Below the pieces are notes generated by a model that did not search any database, had not been told where the DNA came from, and saw only the letters and a program-made list of their open reading frames with translations. From NCBI RefSeq assembly GCF_003573545.1, contig NZ_QWET01000007.1, positions 245,995-309,994 on the forward strand: DNA of 64,000 nt. Reading direction: 5' to 3'. The stretch's first letter is position 1, and every line of letters begins with the position of its first letter. This document shows, in pieces, positions 33,539 through 42,408 of the stretch. Source of the DNA: Mariniphaga sediminis. GTDB taxonomy: Bacteria; Bacteroidota; Bacteroidia; Bacteroidales; Prolixibacteraceae. A program made the position numbers and the translations under genes.

Positions 33539-33868
33539 TTAATCCTTATCTGCTTTTTCTTCATTCTCAGAGGATGACGGTTGGCTTTTAAATAGCGATG
33601 CCAGATGTTTGAAAGCTTCTTTAAACGACTCGGCGCTTTGGGAGAAGGCATCTTTTGCTTCGGCCCATTTGCCGTCTCCGGCATCATCCATCCTTCGGAA
33701 TTTGGCTTCCAAATCAGCTTCAATTTCTTTGATTTCAGCCATAATTTCCCTGTATTTTGCCTTCGATTTTTCCTTCAGATCCTCTTTCTTCGATTCCAGT
33801 TCTTCTATCCTGGCAAAAAGGTCGTCAATGCCTTTTTTTGCCTTTTCTTTAAATTTTTCTCTGTTCAT
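33539..33868 (-). CDS. Small coiled-coil protein
   Basis: A 109-residue highly charged protein. Residues 5-65 form a long predicted coiled coil (DLFARIEELESKKEDLKEKS in outline), then KWAEAKDAFSQSAESFKEAF, and an acidic disordered end. It has no signal peptide, and no family with known function is recognised; similar short coiled-coil proteins appear in stress regulons of other Bacteroidota. A -7 box TACTTTTG lies upstream at 33903-33896. It is divergent from the nuclease gene. Confidence 0.7.
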   Translation of the reverse strand: MNREKFKEKAKKGIDDLFARIEELESKKEDLKEKSKAKYREIMAEIKEIEADLEAKFRRMDDAGDGKWAEAKDAFSQSAESFKEAFKHLASLFKSQPSSSENEEKADKD

Positions 33869-33895
33869 TTTTTACATTTTAACCCTAGTTCTTAT

Positions 33896-33903
33896 CAAAA
33901 GTA
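33896..33903 (-). promoter_or_regulatory. -7 box upstream of the small coiled-coil gene
   Basis: TACTTTTG on the minus strand matches TAnnTTTG exactly, 28 bases before the ATG at 33868. The -33 element is poor, so confidence is moderate. Confidence 0.45.
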
Positions 33904-33932
33904 GTAAATTTAGTTATTAAAAATTACATGTT

Positions 33933-34283
33933 ATGTATCAGTATAAAGCAACTTTGGGAAAGGTGGTGGATGGCGACACCATCGATTTGGTTATTGATTT
34001 GGGGTTTAAGATTACCACCAACCAGCGTATCCGGCTGGCAGGGATCGATACACCGGAAATTTTTAGCGTTGACAGAGACTCTGCTGAATACAGCAGAGGA
34101 ATGGACGCTAAACTCTTTGTGGAAAACAGGCTTGCGGCGAATAACAACCAGGTAACCATTGAAACGGAAAAATACACGGGGAAATATGGCCGTTACATTG
34201 GTACCATTACCCTTGCCGACAGCAATATGACGTTAAACGACGAACTGATTGAAAAAGGATATGCTACAAAGGTAGATTATTAG
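33933..34283 (+). CDS. Staphylococcal-nuclease-like (thermonuclease) protein
   Basis: A 116-residue single SNase OB-fold domain. The start GKVVDGDTIDLVID, the active-site block QRIRLAGIDTPE and GKYGRYIGTI carry the acidic and arginine residues expected for a calcium-dependent nuclease. There is no signal peptide, so it should act in the cytoplasm unless exported another way. It is shorter than secreted thermonucleases and lacks extra domains. The SLC12-like gene follows after 54 bases. Confidence 0.87.
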   Translation: MYQYKATLGKVVDGDTIDLVIDLGFKITTNQRIRLAGIDTPEIFSVDRDSAEYSRGMDAKLFVENRLAANNNQVTIETEKYTGKYGRYIGTITLADSNMTLNDELIEKGYATKVDY

Positions 34284-34337
34284 GAGCGCTCCATCTTTTT
34301 TATATCTTTCGCAAAAGTTCAATTATTAAAATACAGA

Positions 34338-36557
34338 ATGAGTGTAAATTCAAAAAAATTCGGTACGGCTCCTGTTTTTTTTACTGCTATTTCTACCATC
34401 CTCGGCGCTATTCTTTTCCTCCGGTTCGGTTTTGCCGTTGGCACACTGGGATTCTGGGGCGTTATTCTTATTATTTTGCTGGGGCATTTTGTAACCATTC
34501 CCACAGCGCTGGCAATTTCTGAAATTGCTACCAACAAGCGGGTAGAAGGCGGCGGTGAATATTTTATTATTTCACGTTCGTTTGGGTTGAATATCGGGGC
34601 CACAATAGGTATTGCACTATTTTTCTCCCAGGCCATCAGCGTTGCATTTTATGTAATTGCCTTTACGGAAGCGTTTGAATTTCTTTTTAATTACATTGCT
34701 GAAAATATGGGGTTTGTGCTACCGCGGCAAGTCATCAGTTTGCCGGTTATGCTCGGACTGGCTGTTTTGATAATAAAAAAGGGGGCTAACCTTGGCGTAA
34801 AGGCGCTTTATTTTGTGGTTGCTATTCTTTTGGCTTCACTGGTTATGTTTTTTTTGGGAACAACCGGACATGCGGATGAATCGACTTTTAACCTGGCCAA
34901 TGCCCAGCTTCGCAACCCCCAGGACTTTTTTGTGGTGTTTGCTATTATTTTCCCGGCTTTTACAGGAATGACAGCAGGAGTAGGACTTTCAGGGGATCTG
35001 AAAAAACCATCGTTTTCCATTCCGCTGGGTACCACCCTTGCTACCATTTCAGGAATGATTATTTACTTTTTTGTGGTGTACAAACTGGCATTATCGGCGC
35101 CGGTCGAAGACCTGTTGGAGCACCAGTTGATTATGACGCGTATTGCCGTGGGCGGGGCGATCGTAATTCCTCTGGGGTTGGCCGCATCCACTATCTCTTC
35201 GGCCCTGGGCTCGGTTATGGTGGCGCCGCGTACATTGCAGGCGTTGGCTCTTGACAGGGCCTTCCCGTCAAAACGAATCAATTCATGGCTGGCACGGGGT
35301 CGGACAAACGACGGTGAACCGGTTAATGCTTCTCTTGTTACATGTGTCATTGCTTTTGTGTTTGTGGCTTTGGGAGATGTAAACGCCGTGGCTTCCATTA
35401 TTTCGATGTTTTTTATGGTGACTTACGGTTCTCTCTGTCTCATTTCGTTCCTGAACCATTTTGGATCATCGCCTTCTTACCGACCTTCATTTAAATCGCG
35501 TTGGTATATTTCGCTTGCCGGTTTTGTGGTGGCTGTGTGGGTCATGTTTAAAATTAGCACAGTCTACGCATTACTCTCTTTTGTTCTTATTGCTGCCATT
35601 TATCTTTATGTGGATCATTACCATAAATCACGAAAAGGTTTTGCTTCCATATTTGCCAATGCGTTGTTTCAGTTAAACCGTAATCTTCAGGTATTGATTC
35701 AGAAAAAACAAAGTAAAAAGGAACACAAAGAGTGGCGTCCCAGCGCTATCTGTATTTCCAAGGATTCTTTTAAGCGCGATAAGGCATTCCGGCTGCTCAA
35801 CTGGATTTCTTACAAATACGGCTTCGGGACCTATTTGCATCATATTGTTGGGTACTATTCCAAAACCACGGCCGAACAGGCCAGGCTGGAGCATAAAAAA
35901 CTGATTGAGCATGTGAACAACATTGAAAATCATGTGTACATAGATACGCTTATTTCTCCATCGAATACTTCGGCTATTGCCCAGGCCATTCAAATTCCCG
36001 GTATTGCCGGAATGGAAAACAATATGGTCATTTTTGAGTTCGACAAGGAAAATCCTTCGAACCTGATGGAAATTATTGACAACTTTGCACTGGTAAATTC
36101 AGGTGATTTCGATATTTGTATCCTGTCCAGCAGCAATCGTGAAATTCCATTCAAAAAAGGCATTCATATCTGGATAAATTCCCTGGATACCGAGAATGCA
36201 AATCTTATGATCCTGCTGGGTTTTATTATTTCAGGTCACCCCGACTGGAAAAAGGGGCAAATCCAGATTTTTAATATTTGTCACCCCGATGAGGTAGAAA
36301 GAACAAAGAAAGCTATGAATGAACTGGTTATTTCCGGGAGGTTGCCCATTTCCGGAAAAAATATTCGCCTGCTTGTTCAAAACCAGGATATTTCAACCAG
36401 AGCCATAATAAATGAACATTCGGCCAATGCCGGCCTTACCCTTATCGGAATCCGGGAAGAGCTTGTGAAAAAAGAAAAAGAACAATTGTTTGAAGGTTAC
36501 AATGAACTGGGAACCGTTTTATTTGTTCATTCAAAAGACCAGAAAACCATAGAATAA
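34338..36557 (+). CDS. SLC12/APC-superfamily cation-chloride cotransporter-like permease
   Basis: A 739-residue protein. The N-terminal 440 residues contain about 12 membrane helices, starting with GTAPVFFTAISTILGAILFL and the block GGGEYFIISRSFG. The remaining 300 residues form a soluble domain with DICILSSSNREIPF and MILLGFIISGHPDW, as in bacterial Na-K-Cl cotransporter relatives. Likely substrates are K+ or Cl- with Na+, or amino acids; the soluble domain favours the SLC12 branch. The TAA overlaps the ATG of the CorA-like gene, suggesting coupled expression of two ion transporters. Confidence 0.82.
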   Translation: MSVNSKKFGTAPVFFTAISTILGAILFLRFGFAVGTLGFWGVILIILLGHFVTIPTALAISEIATNKRVEGGGEYFIISRSFGLNIGATIGIALFFSQAISVAFYVIAFTEAFEFLFNYIAENMGFVLPRQVISLPVMLGLAVLIIKKGANLGVKALYFVVAILLASLVMFFLGTTGHADESTFNLANAQLRNPQDFFVVFAIIFPAFTGMTAGVGLSGDLKKPSFSIPLGTTLATISGMIIYFFVVYKLALSAPVEDLLEHQLIMTRIAVGGAIVIPLGLAASTISSALGSVMVAPRTLQALALDRAFPSKRINSWLARGRTNDGEPVNASLVTCVIAFVFVALGDVNAVASIISMFFMVTYGSLCLISFLNHFGSSPSYRPSFKSRWYISLAGFVVAVWVMFKISTVYALLSFVLIAAIYLYVDHYHKSRKGFASIFANALFQLNRNLQVLIQKKQSKKEHKEWRPSAICISKDSFKRDKAFRLLNWISYKYGFGTYLHHIVGYYSKTTAEQARLEHKKLIEHVNNIENHVYIDTLISPSNTSAIAQAIQIPGIAGMENNMVIFEFDKENPSNLMEIIDNFALVNSGDFDICILSSSNREIPFKKGIHIWINSLDTENANLMILLGFIISGHPDWKKGQIQIFNICHPDEVERTKKAMNELVISGRLPISGKNIRLLVQNQDISTRAIINEHSANAGLTLIGIREELVKKEKEQLFEGYNELGTVLFVHSKDQKTIE

Positions 36558-37621
36558 TGGCACGTTTTATAAAGAGCAGGAGAAAATCGCACGGTGCGAT
36601 GCCTGGTTCACTTATATTTATCGGGAACCAAAAGATGGAATCCCCTGATATCCGCCTGATGGTTTACAGCCGGGAGAATGTGGAAGAAAAGCATATTGAA
36701 AGTGTGGATGAAATTCCGGAGGCAATTCCTGAAGGGGCAGTTATGTGGGTGAATGTTTATGGACTTCAGGACACTGAACTGGTTGCGAAGCTGGGGGAGC
36801 GGTTTGCCATTCCCCCGCTGGAACTGGAGGACATTTTGAACACCGACCAGCGGCCTAAGGTGGCTGAAAATGAAAAGAACCTTACCTTTTTTCTGAGAAT
36901 GCTTGAGTACCGTGAAGAGATTGAACAGGTAACAGGAGATCAGGTTTCCATGGTGTTGTGCGAAAATACAGTCATTACATTTCAGGAAAAACCGGCCCAC
37001 TATTTTGAGCCTGTGAGGGAAAGAATCCGGAATAACCGCGGACGAATCCGGTATGCAGGTTCCGATTACCTGGCCTACGTACTTATTGATACATTGGTTG
37101 ACGGTTATATTCACAGCATCGAAAGTTTGGGAACCTACATGGAAGCAATGGAAAAGGAGGTTCTTCATAATTCGCAGAAATCGACGCTCGAAAAAATATA
37201 CCGGCTCAAAACCAATGTCGGGTTTATCCGAAAGGCTGTTTTTCCGCTTAAAGAGATGATGCTCTTTTTGAATAAAACCGAATCGAAACTTATTCAGCGA
37301 AAAACATTTACTTTTCTGAAAGATTTGAATGATTTAACTACCCAAACGCTGGAAGCCGTGGAAATATACCACAATATGGCAAATGATTACCTCAATATTT
37401 ACCATTCAAATGTGGCCAACCGTACCAATGAAGTGATGAAGGTACTTACTATCTTCGCTTCCATTTTTATTCCCCTTACATTTATTGCCGGAGTTTACGG
37501 CACCAATTTCGATTACCTCCCCGAACTGCATTTCAGATACAGCTATTTTGTTATGCTGGGTTTGATGCTGATAATTGCTGTAGCTATGTTGTATTATTTC
37601 TGGAGGAAAAAATGGTTGTAA
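36557..37621 (+). CDS. CorA-family divalent cation transporter with a GTN signature
   Basis: A 354-residue protein with a large cytoplasmic N-terminal domain and two C-terminal membrane helices (about residues 296-316 and 329-348). The loop after the first helix reads FIAGVYGTNFDYLPEL, where classical CorA has YGMNF. The MPEL-like end is kept as LPEL. It should move Mg2+, Co2+ or another divalent ion, but the altered GMN triad makes specificity uncertain. It overlaps the SLC12-like gene by one base and precedes an unrelated SDR gene. Confidence 0.87.
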   Translation: MARFIKSRRKSHGAMPGSLIFIGNQKMESPDIRLMVYSRENVEEKHIESVDEIPEAIPEGAVMWVNVYGLQDTELVAKLGERFAIPPLELEDILNTDQRPKVAENEKNLTFFLRMLEYREEIEQVTGDQVSMVLCENTVITFQEKPAHYFEPVRERIRNNRGRIRYAGSDYLAYVLIDTLVDGYIHSIESLGTYMEAMEKEVLHNSQKSTLEKIYRLKTNVGFIRKAVFPLKEMMLFLNKTESKLIQRKTFTFLKDLNDLTTQTLEAVEIYHNMANDYLNIYHSNVANRTNEVMKVLTIFASIFIPLTFIAGVYGTNFDYLPELHFRYSYFVMLGLMLIIAVAMLYYFWRKKWL

Positions 37622-37632
37622 AATAAAAATAT

Positions 37633-38550
37633 ATGCAGGTAATTTTAGGAGCGGGAGGAGCTATTGGGAAAGAGCTTGCCAGGGAGTTGAAGAATTTCAC
37701 TTCAGAAGTGAGGCTTGTTGGGCGGAATCCGCAAAAGATAAATGAAGACGATGAACTTTTTCGGGGCGATTTAACCGATGAATTGTTTGTTGAAAAAGCG
37801 GTAAAAGGGGCAGATGTAGCCTACCTCACAGCAGGGTTGCCTTACCAGGCTAAAGTTTGGCAAGAGCAGTGGCCTGTCATCATGCAGCATGTTATTTCGG
37901 CTTGTAAACGTCACAAATGCAGGTTGGTGTTTTTTGATAACATATACCTCTATCATCCAGGAAAATTGAGCCCGATGATTGAAGAAACGGAAATTAATCC
38001 GGTATCGAAAAAAGGCCAGGTGCGGGCACAAATTGCCGGGATGTTGATGAAGGAAGTCAGCAGTGGAAAGCTGGAAGCTTTGATTGCGCGTTCTGCAGAC
38101 TTTTATGGTCCCGGAATAGAAAATAGTTTGTTCATGGAGCTGATTGTAAAAAAACTGAAAGCCGGAAAAAAGGCCAATTGGTTCTGTTCTACCCGGAATA
38201 AACACAACTTTACGTATACTCCGGACGCAGCGAAGGCGACTGCCTTGCTTGGAAATACGGAAAGTGCATTTGGCCAGGTGTGGCATCTTCCAACGGTTTC
38301 CGCACTAACCATGCAGCAGTGGATAGACACTGTGGCAGAGGAACTGAAAACTTCCGGAAAAGTCATGATTATATCCGGATTTATGCTGGGGATGCTGGGC
38401 TTCTTTAATCCTGTTTTACGCGAAATGAAAGAGATGCTCTACCAGTACGATCGTGATTACGAGTTCGATAGTTCAAAATTTGAAACGGTTTTTAAAGTTA
38501 CTCCTACACCGGTAGAAGAGGCTATAAAGGAGATTGTAAAAGGCGGATGA
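37633..38550 (+). CDS. NAD-dependent epimerase/dehydratase family protein (extended SDR)
   Basis: A 305-residue Rossmann-fold protein. The N-terminal nucleotide motif is ILGAGGAIGKELA, a GxGGxxG variant. VAYLTAGLPY and FFDNIYLYHPG are typical of atypical extended SDR proteins, where the usual YxxxK is not obvious. The substrate is unknown; related proteins act on sugar nucleotides or as reductases of small carbonyl compounds. It lies 11 bases after the CorA-like gene and 16 before the DCC-family gene, so it belongs to the same transcript. Confidence 0.82.
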   Translation: MQVILGAGGAIGKELARELKNFTSEVRLVGRNPQKINEDDELFRGDLTDELFVEKAVKGADVAYLTAGLPYQAKVWQEQWPVIMQHVISACKRHKCRLVFFDNIYLYHPGKLSPMIEETEINPVSKKGQVRAQIAGMLMKEVSSGKLEALIARSADFYGPGIENSLFMELIVKKLKAGKKANWFCSTRNKHNFTYTPDAAKATALLGNTESAFGQVWHLPTVSALTMQQWIDTVAEELKTSGKVMIISGFMLGMLGFFNPVLREMKEMLYQYDRDYEFDSSKFETVFKVTPTPVEEAIKEIVKGG

Positions 38551-38566
38551 TGGCAAAAATTCCTGT

Positions 38567-38983
38567 ATGACTGAGAACCCACTGGTACTTTTCGACGGAG
38601 TTTGTAATCTGTGCAACGGAACGGTTGATTTTATTCTGAAAAGAGATAAAAAGAAGCAGTTCCGGTTTGTTCCGCTTCAGTCTGAAGCAGGGGAGAAGCT
38701 GAAAAAAAAGTTTTTTGCTGCTGGCGAAATGGACTCGGTCGCTTTAATATACCGGGAAAAAATCTATTTTGAATCTGAGGCTGTGCTGATGATTGCGCGT
38801 TTACTTCCCCCTCCGTGGCGTTGGGCAGCGTTTTTTAGGTTGATTCCGGTAGAATGGCGAAACCGCATTTACCGTTGGATTGCCAGGAACCGGTACCGTT
38901 GGTTTGGAAAAAAAACAGCCTGCCGTATCCCAACGCCGGAAGAGAAGCGCTTTTTTCCTGAATGGGAGGATTTAAATCTCTAA
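38567..38983 (+). CDS. DCC-family thiol-disulfide oxidoreductase (DUF393)
   Basis: A 138-residue protein beginning PLVLFDGVCNLCNG, the DCC signature DxxCxxC, followed by VDFILKRDKKKQF and FRFVPLQS. The two cysteines resemble a thioredoxin-like active site, and a disulfide reductase role is predicted but not proven for most members. A C-terminal hydrophobic stretch (PPPWRWAAFFRLIP) may touch membranes. The 3' end overlaps the convergent DUF4924 gene by 12 bases. Confidence 0.85.
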   Translation: MTENPLVLFDGVCNLCNGTVDFILKRDKKKQFRFVPLQSEAGEKLKKKFFAAGEMDSVALIYREKIYFESEAVLMIARLLPPPWRWAAFFRLIPVEWRNRIYRWIARNRYRWFGKKTACRIPTPEEKRFFPEWEDLNL

Positions 38984-39511
38984 ATCACCTGCTTCGTAAT
39001 CCTTGAAAAGCTTGGATAATTGCGACAACCATTGACTTAACCGTTTCACAGCTTCCTGGGTTTCGGGTGTAATTTCCTTTTTCTGAATTTTGAGAAGGAG
39101 ATAACCATACACCCCGTCTATGGCAAGCTGCACGTCATTAGCAGCAGAAGGGTTTTTCTGTTTAAGTTCATTGAGTAATCCGGCTACTGCCTGGAAGACG
39201 GAAACATACATCGGATTTATCTGGGTATACATTAAACGTAAATGAAATTCGTTCAGATCGCCAATCAGGTTAGCCAAAAATTGAAGGTGTCCCTTTTCCT
39301 GTTTCCCTTCTTTTTCCATCATTACCACCAGGTTTTTATACCAGGCGGAAATTTCAAGGGAGGTATTTTTATCTACCTGGTAGTTTTTTACAAGTTGGTT
39401 GTTAATAAGTTCCATGTCAAGATGAAAAGCTCGGATCAAATCTTCAACCTGGTAGAGATATAAAATATACTCGGCAATATTTTCTTTCCGTTTTTGTTTT
39501 GCAATTAGCAT
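38972..39511 (-). CDS. DUF4924 family helical protein
   Basis: A 179-residue all-helical protein. The start KQKRKENIAEYILYLYQVED and the central EFHLRLMYTQINPMY match DUF4924, a Bacteroidota-restricted family of unknown function. No membrane segment or signal is present. It overlaps the convergent DCC-family gene by 12 bases, so the two 3' ends may form antisense RNA. The hslR-pth-rplY operon lies upstream on the same strand after a 61-base gap. Confidence 0.8.
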   Translation of the reverse strand: MLIAKQKRKENIAEYILYLYQVEDLIRAFHLDMELINNQLVKNYQVDKNTSLEISAWYKNLVVMMEKEGKQEKGHLQFLANLIGDLNEFHLRLMYTQINPMYVSVFQAVAGLLNELKQKNPSAANDVQLAIDGVYGYLLLKIQKKEITPETQEAVKRLSQWLSQLSKLFKDYEAGDLEI

Positions 39512-39572
39512 CGTTTTTCTAATCTGAGGTGATTTGCCGCCATCCGCAGCGATTAAACATTTTCAAATGTAC

Positions 39573-39950
39573 TTAAAAATCAAAAAAATCGTCGAGTTTG
39601 CGACGTTCTTTTTTGGTAGGCCTTCCGGCGCCTCTTTCACGGGAACTCCAGTTCATGTGTTTTTGCATTTCCAGCATTTCCAGTTCTTCGGGGGGAGTAA
39701 TATCTTCCACAAAATCCGAAGTTAGTTTTGCCGACATACGTTTTTCTGCTACGGCCAGTACTTTAAAACTGTATGTGACTGGTTGTTTTCGTACTTTAAC
39801 CACGTCGCCTGAATGGATTTCGCGAGAAGGTTTTACAGGCAGATCACCCATAAAAACCCTGCCTTTTTTACATGCTTCAGTAGCCAGGCTCCGCGTTTTA
39901 AACAACCGGACAGCCCACAGCCACTTGTCTATTCTTACGGACTCTGCCAT
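39573..39950 (-). CDS. Hsp15-like S4-domain RNA-binding protein
   Basis: A 125-residue protein. The S4 domain begins VRIDKWLWAVRLFKTRSLA and continues KGRVFMGDLPVKPS and GDVVKVRK. The basic end RGAGRPTKKERRKLDDFF is typical of the HslR/Hsp15 group, which rescues stalled 50S subunits carrying nascent chains. It lies one base after pth, in an operon with rplY, linking it to translation quality control. Its expected length and motifs are complete. Confidence 0.88.
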   Translation of the reverse strand: MAESVRIDKWLWAVRLFKTRSLATEACKKGRVFMGDLPVKPSREIHSGDVVKVRKQPVTYSFKVLAVAEKRMSAKLTSDFVEDITPPEELEMLEMQKHMNWSSRERGAGRPTKKERRKLDDFFDF

Positions 39951-39951
39951 G

Positions 39952-40518
39952 TTATTTTCTTTTATTGAAAAAGTTCATGGTGCGCTCGATACCAATGGTG
40001 CCATAATTTTGGATTATTTCAATGCAGGTATCTATTTTTTCAGGAAGTTGTTTTTTTTCTTCTGCTGTCCATTCACTTAGTACATAATCTACCTGGAATC
40101 CGGGATGAAAATGATCGCCAATGCCAAAACGCAGCCGGGCATAGTCATTTCGTCCCAGAACTTCAGAAATATTCCGGAGCCCGTTATGCCCTCCGTGGCT
40201 TCCTTTTGCTTTTACCCGCAATGTACCGAAAGGCAAGGCCAAATCGTCAACAAGCACCAGCATGTTTTCAAGTGGTATTTTTTCTTTTTGCAGCCAATAG
40301 TTTACGGCCCGACCACTAAGATTCACGTAGGTTGTCGGTTTCAATAACAAAAAGGTACGTCCTTTAAATTTGTATTCGCCGACAAAACCATAGCGTTTAT
40401 CACTAAAAACAATATTGGACGCCCCTGCAAGAGCGTCCAATATTTGAAATCCGATGTTGTGACGTGTATTTTTATACTCCGGGCCAATATTTCCAAGCCC
40501 TGCAACTAAATACTTCAC
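39952..40518 (-). CDS. pth: Peptidyl-tRNA hydrolase
   Basis: A 188-residue enzyme that cleaves peptidyl-tRNA released from stalled ribosomes. The motif LVAGLGNIGPEYKNTRHNIG contains the catalytic Asn and His, followed by KPTTYVNLSG, LVDDLALPFG and KGSHGGHNGLR. The start is GTG at 40518, since the family begins MKYLIVGLGN and no ATG precedes that block. It sits between rplY and the Hsp15-like gene, a common order in Bacteroidota. Confidence 0.95.
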   Translation of the reverse strand: MKYLVAGLGNIGPEYKNTRHNIGFQILDALAGASNIVFSDKRYGFVGEYKFKGRTFLLLKPTTYVNLSGRAVNYWLQKEKIPLENMLVLVDDLALPFGTLRVKAKGSHGGHNGLRNISEVLGRNDYARLRFGIGDHFHPGFQVDYVLSEWTAEEKKQLPEKIDTCIEIIQNYGTIGIERTMNFFNKRK

Positions 40519-40539
40519 AAAAAATCATTTTTATAGTTC

Positions 40540-41178
40540 TTATGATTCAGCCTGTTCAGAAGATTCACCTTCAGAACCTGCTTCTTCTCCTTCGGCTTCT
40601 TCTTCATCTTCCGGGAGTGGTACGGCTGATTTTGCTACTCTTGTGGAAACAACACCCACAATCAGATTCGATTTGTTATCGAGAAACTCCAGGTTTTCAC
40701 GCTTCAACTCATCTACTTTAATGCTATCGCCGATGCCCAGTTTGGTTACATCAATTTCGATGAAGTCAGGCAAGCTTTCTGCCAGCGCTTTAACGCGCAG
40801 TTTGCGCATGTTGGTTTTCAGTTTACCACCCGCTTTAATCCCTTTTGCCATCCCAACCAATTTAACCGGAATCCCGATTTTTACCGGTTTGTCATCCTCT
40901 ACCTTCAGGAAGTCGATGTGGAGAATGTGTTCCTCTACCGGATGCCACTGTACATCCTGGATCATGGCTTTGTGTGTTTCTCCGTTAATTTCAAGATCAA
41001 TCAGAAAAACATTAGGTGTGTAAACAAACTGCCTTAATTCGCTGAACGGAACCGTCAGGTGAAAAACTTCATCTTTCCCGTACAATACTCCGGGAACCTG
41101 TCCCTGTTCGCGTAATTTTTTTGCTTCTTTTTTTCCGAGGCCTTCTCTTTTTTGCCCCTCAATCTTCAATGATTTCAT
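40540..41178 (-). CDS. rplY: 50S ribosomal protein L25/general stress protein Ctc
   Basis: A 212-residue CTC-type L25 that binds 5S rRNA. The N-terminal L25 domain (KREGLGKKEAKKLREQGQVP, GVLYGKDEVFHLTVPFSEL) is followed by the C-terminal TL5-like beta domain (about residues 95-185) and an acidic tail rich in Glu. It heads the transcript rplY-pth-hslR, which has a promoter at 41361-41391 and a leader of about 175 bases containing a hairpin. Confidence 0.94.
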   Translation of the reverse strand: MKSLKIEGQKREGLGKKEAKKLREQGQVPGVLYGKDEVFHLTVPFSELRQFVYTPNVFLIDLEINGETHKAMIQDVQWHPVEEHILHIDFLKVEDDKPVKIGIPVKLVGMAKGIKAGGKLKTNMRKLRVKALAESLPDFIEIDVTKLGIGDSIKVDELKRENLEFLDNKSNLIVGVVSTRVAKSAVPLPEDEEEAEGEEAGSEGESSEQAES

Positions 41179-41217
41179 TTTTTTTAATTTACGTTAATAA
41201 TTATGGTACTCAGTCCT

Positions 41218-41235
41218 TCCCGAAAATTATCGGGA
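41218..41235 (-). other. Leader hairpin upstream of rplY
   Basis: TCCCGA and TCGGGA form a 6-bp stem with a 6-base loop in the untranslated leader, about 40 bases before the rplY ATG. It may be part of an autoregulatory element or a common intergenic repeat. Confidence 0.4.
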
Positions 41236-41360
41236 CAAACAGCATGCATAATTAAAAGTGCGAAGAACCATTTTTTGCCGCTTTCAATCAATCAAATGAT
41301 TATAAGTTGCTTACCGGTTTCAGCACACCCAAAATGCTCCTGCTTTTGGAAAAAGCGGTG

Positions 41361-41391
41361 CAAAGATAAAAATTAGCGGTAATATAACGAA
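41361..41391 (-). promoter_or_regulatory. Promoter of the rplY-pth-hslR operon
   Basis: On the minus strand, TTCG (41391-41388), a 19-base spacer and TATCTTTG (41368-41361) fit the phylum promoter type. It overlaps the end of prs, so the operon can be expressed independently of it. Confidence 0.6.
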
Positions 41392-42314
41392 CTTATTGAC
41401 TGATTTTTATACACCCTTCGAATGGCTTCTCCCAAAGCGTCGGCAACGGTAAGGTATTTTATTTTGCTGCTACCCGGGTTACGTTGGATAGAATCAGTAA
41501 AATAGACTTCCTCCAGTACCGAACGTTCAATGCGTTCAATGGCCGGTCCGGAGAGAACGCCATGGGCGGCAAATGCGCGGACACTGTTTGCCCCCTCTTT
41601 TTTCATGAGATTGGCAGCCTTGGTGATGGTTCCGGCAGTGTCGATCATATCGTCCACAATAATTACGTCCTTGCCTTTTACATCGCCAATCACAGTCATG
41701 CTGTTCACTTCGTTGGCTTTTGCACGTGTTTTATGGCAAATAACCATATCCGACTCCAGCATCCGGGCATAAGTATTGGCCCTTTTGGTGCCTCCCACGT
41801 CGGGCGATGCAATGGTGATGTTTCCCAGTCCCATTTTACTGATGTACGGGATGAAAAGTGCCGAAGCGTACAGGTGATCCACCGGCACATCAAAAAATCC
41901 CTGGATTTGGTCTGCGTGCAAGTCCATGGTGATTACACGGTCGACACCCGCTGCTGATAGTAAATCGGCCATAAGTTTGGCCCCGATGGAGACACGCGGT
42001 TTGTCTTTACGATCCTGTCGGGCAAAGCCAAAATACGGGATAACTGCTACCACGTGCGATGCGCTTGCCCGCTTTGCGGCGTCAACCATTAAAAGTAACT
42101 CCAGCAGGTTTTCTGCAGGTGGCGGAGTTGACTGTACAATAAAAACATGGGAACCACGGATGGTTTCTTCGTAGCACGGTTCAAACTCGCCGTCGGCAAA
42201 AACCGGACACGACGATTGGCCTAAATCCACATCGAGGCTGTCGCAAATCTTTTCAGTAAGATGCCGGGTTGCCCTACCCGTAAAGATTTTTAAAGGATGA
42301 TTTTTACTGCCCAT
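41373..42314 (-). CDS. prs: Ribose-phosphate pyrophosphokinase
   Basis: A 313-residue enzyme making PRPP from ribose-5-phosphate and ATP for nucleotide, His and Trp synthesis. Seen are the start PLKIFTGRATRHL, the loop FADGEFEPCYEETIRG, the ATP-binding block PYFGFARQDRKDKPR, the metal-binding MDLHADQIQGFFD and the PRPP loop DVIIVDDMIDTAGT. The ATG at 42314 is chosen; the frame runs further upstream into engB, where sequence is not family-like. It follows engB after 94 bases. Confidence 0.95.
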   Translation of the reverse strand: MGSKNHPLKIFTGRATRHLTEKICDSLDVDLGQSSCPVFADGEFEPCYEETIRGSHVFIVQSTPPPAENLLELLLMVDAAKRASASHVVAVIPYFGFARQDRKDKPRVSIGAKLMADLLSAAGVDRVITMDLHADQIQGFFDVPVDHLYASALFIPYISKMGLGNITIASPDVGGTKRANTYARMLESDMVICHKTRAKANEVNSMTVIGDVKGKDVIIVDDMIDTAGTITKAANLMKKEGANSVRAFAAHGVLSGPAIERIERSVLEEVYFTDSIQRNPGSSKIKYLTVADALGEAIRRVYKNQSISSLYYR

Positions 42315-42408
42315 TGGTATGTCGTCTTTGTTTTCGTTTTGGAAATACGGTAAAGTTAATGCATTCCCCCTTTTTTTGTCGTGAAATAATAAATTAAATT
42401 GCTTTTTC

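Noticed and set aside
34283..34292. GGAGCGCTCC followed by a T-run after the nuclease gene, as a terminator
   Set aside because: The palindrome has no loop and only five pairs, so a stable RNA stem is unlikely.
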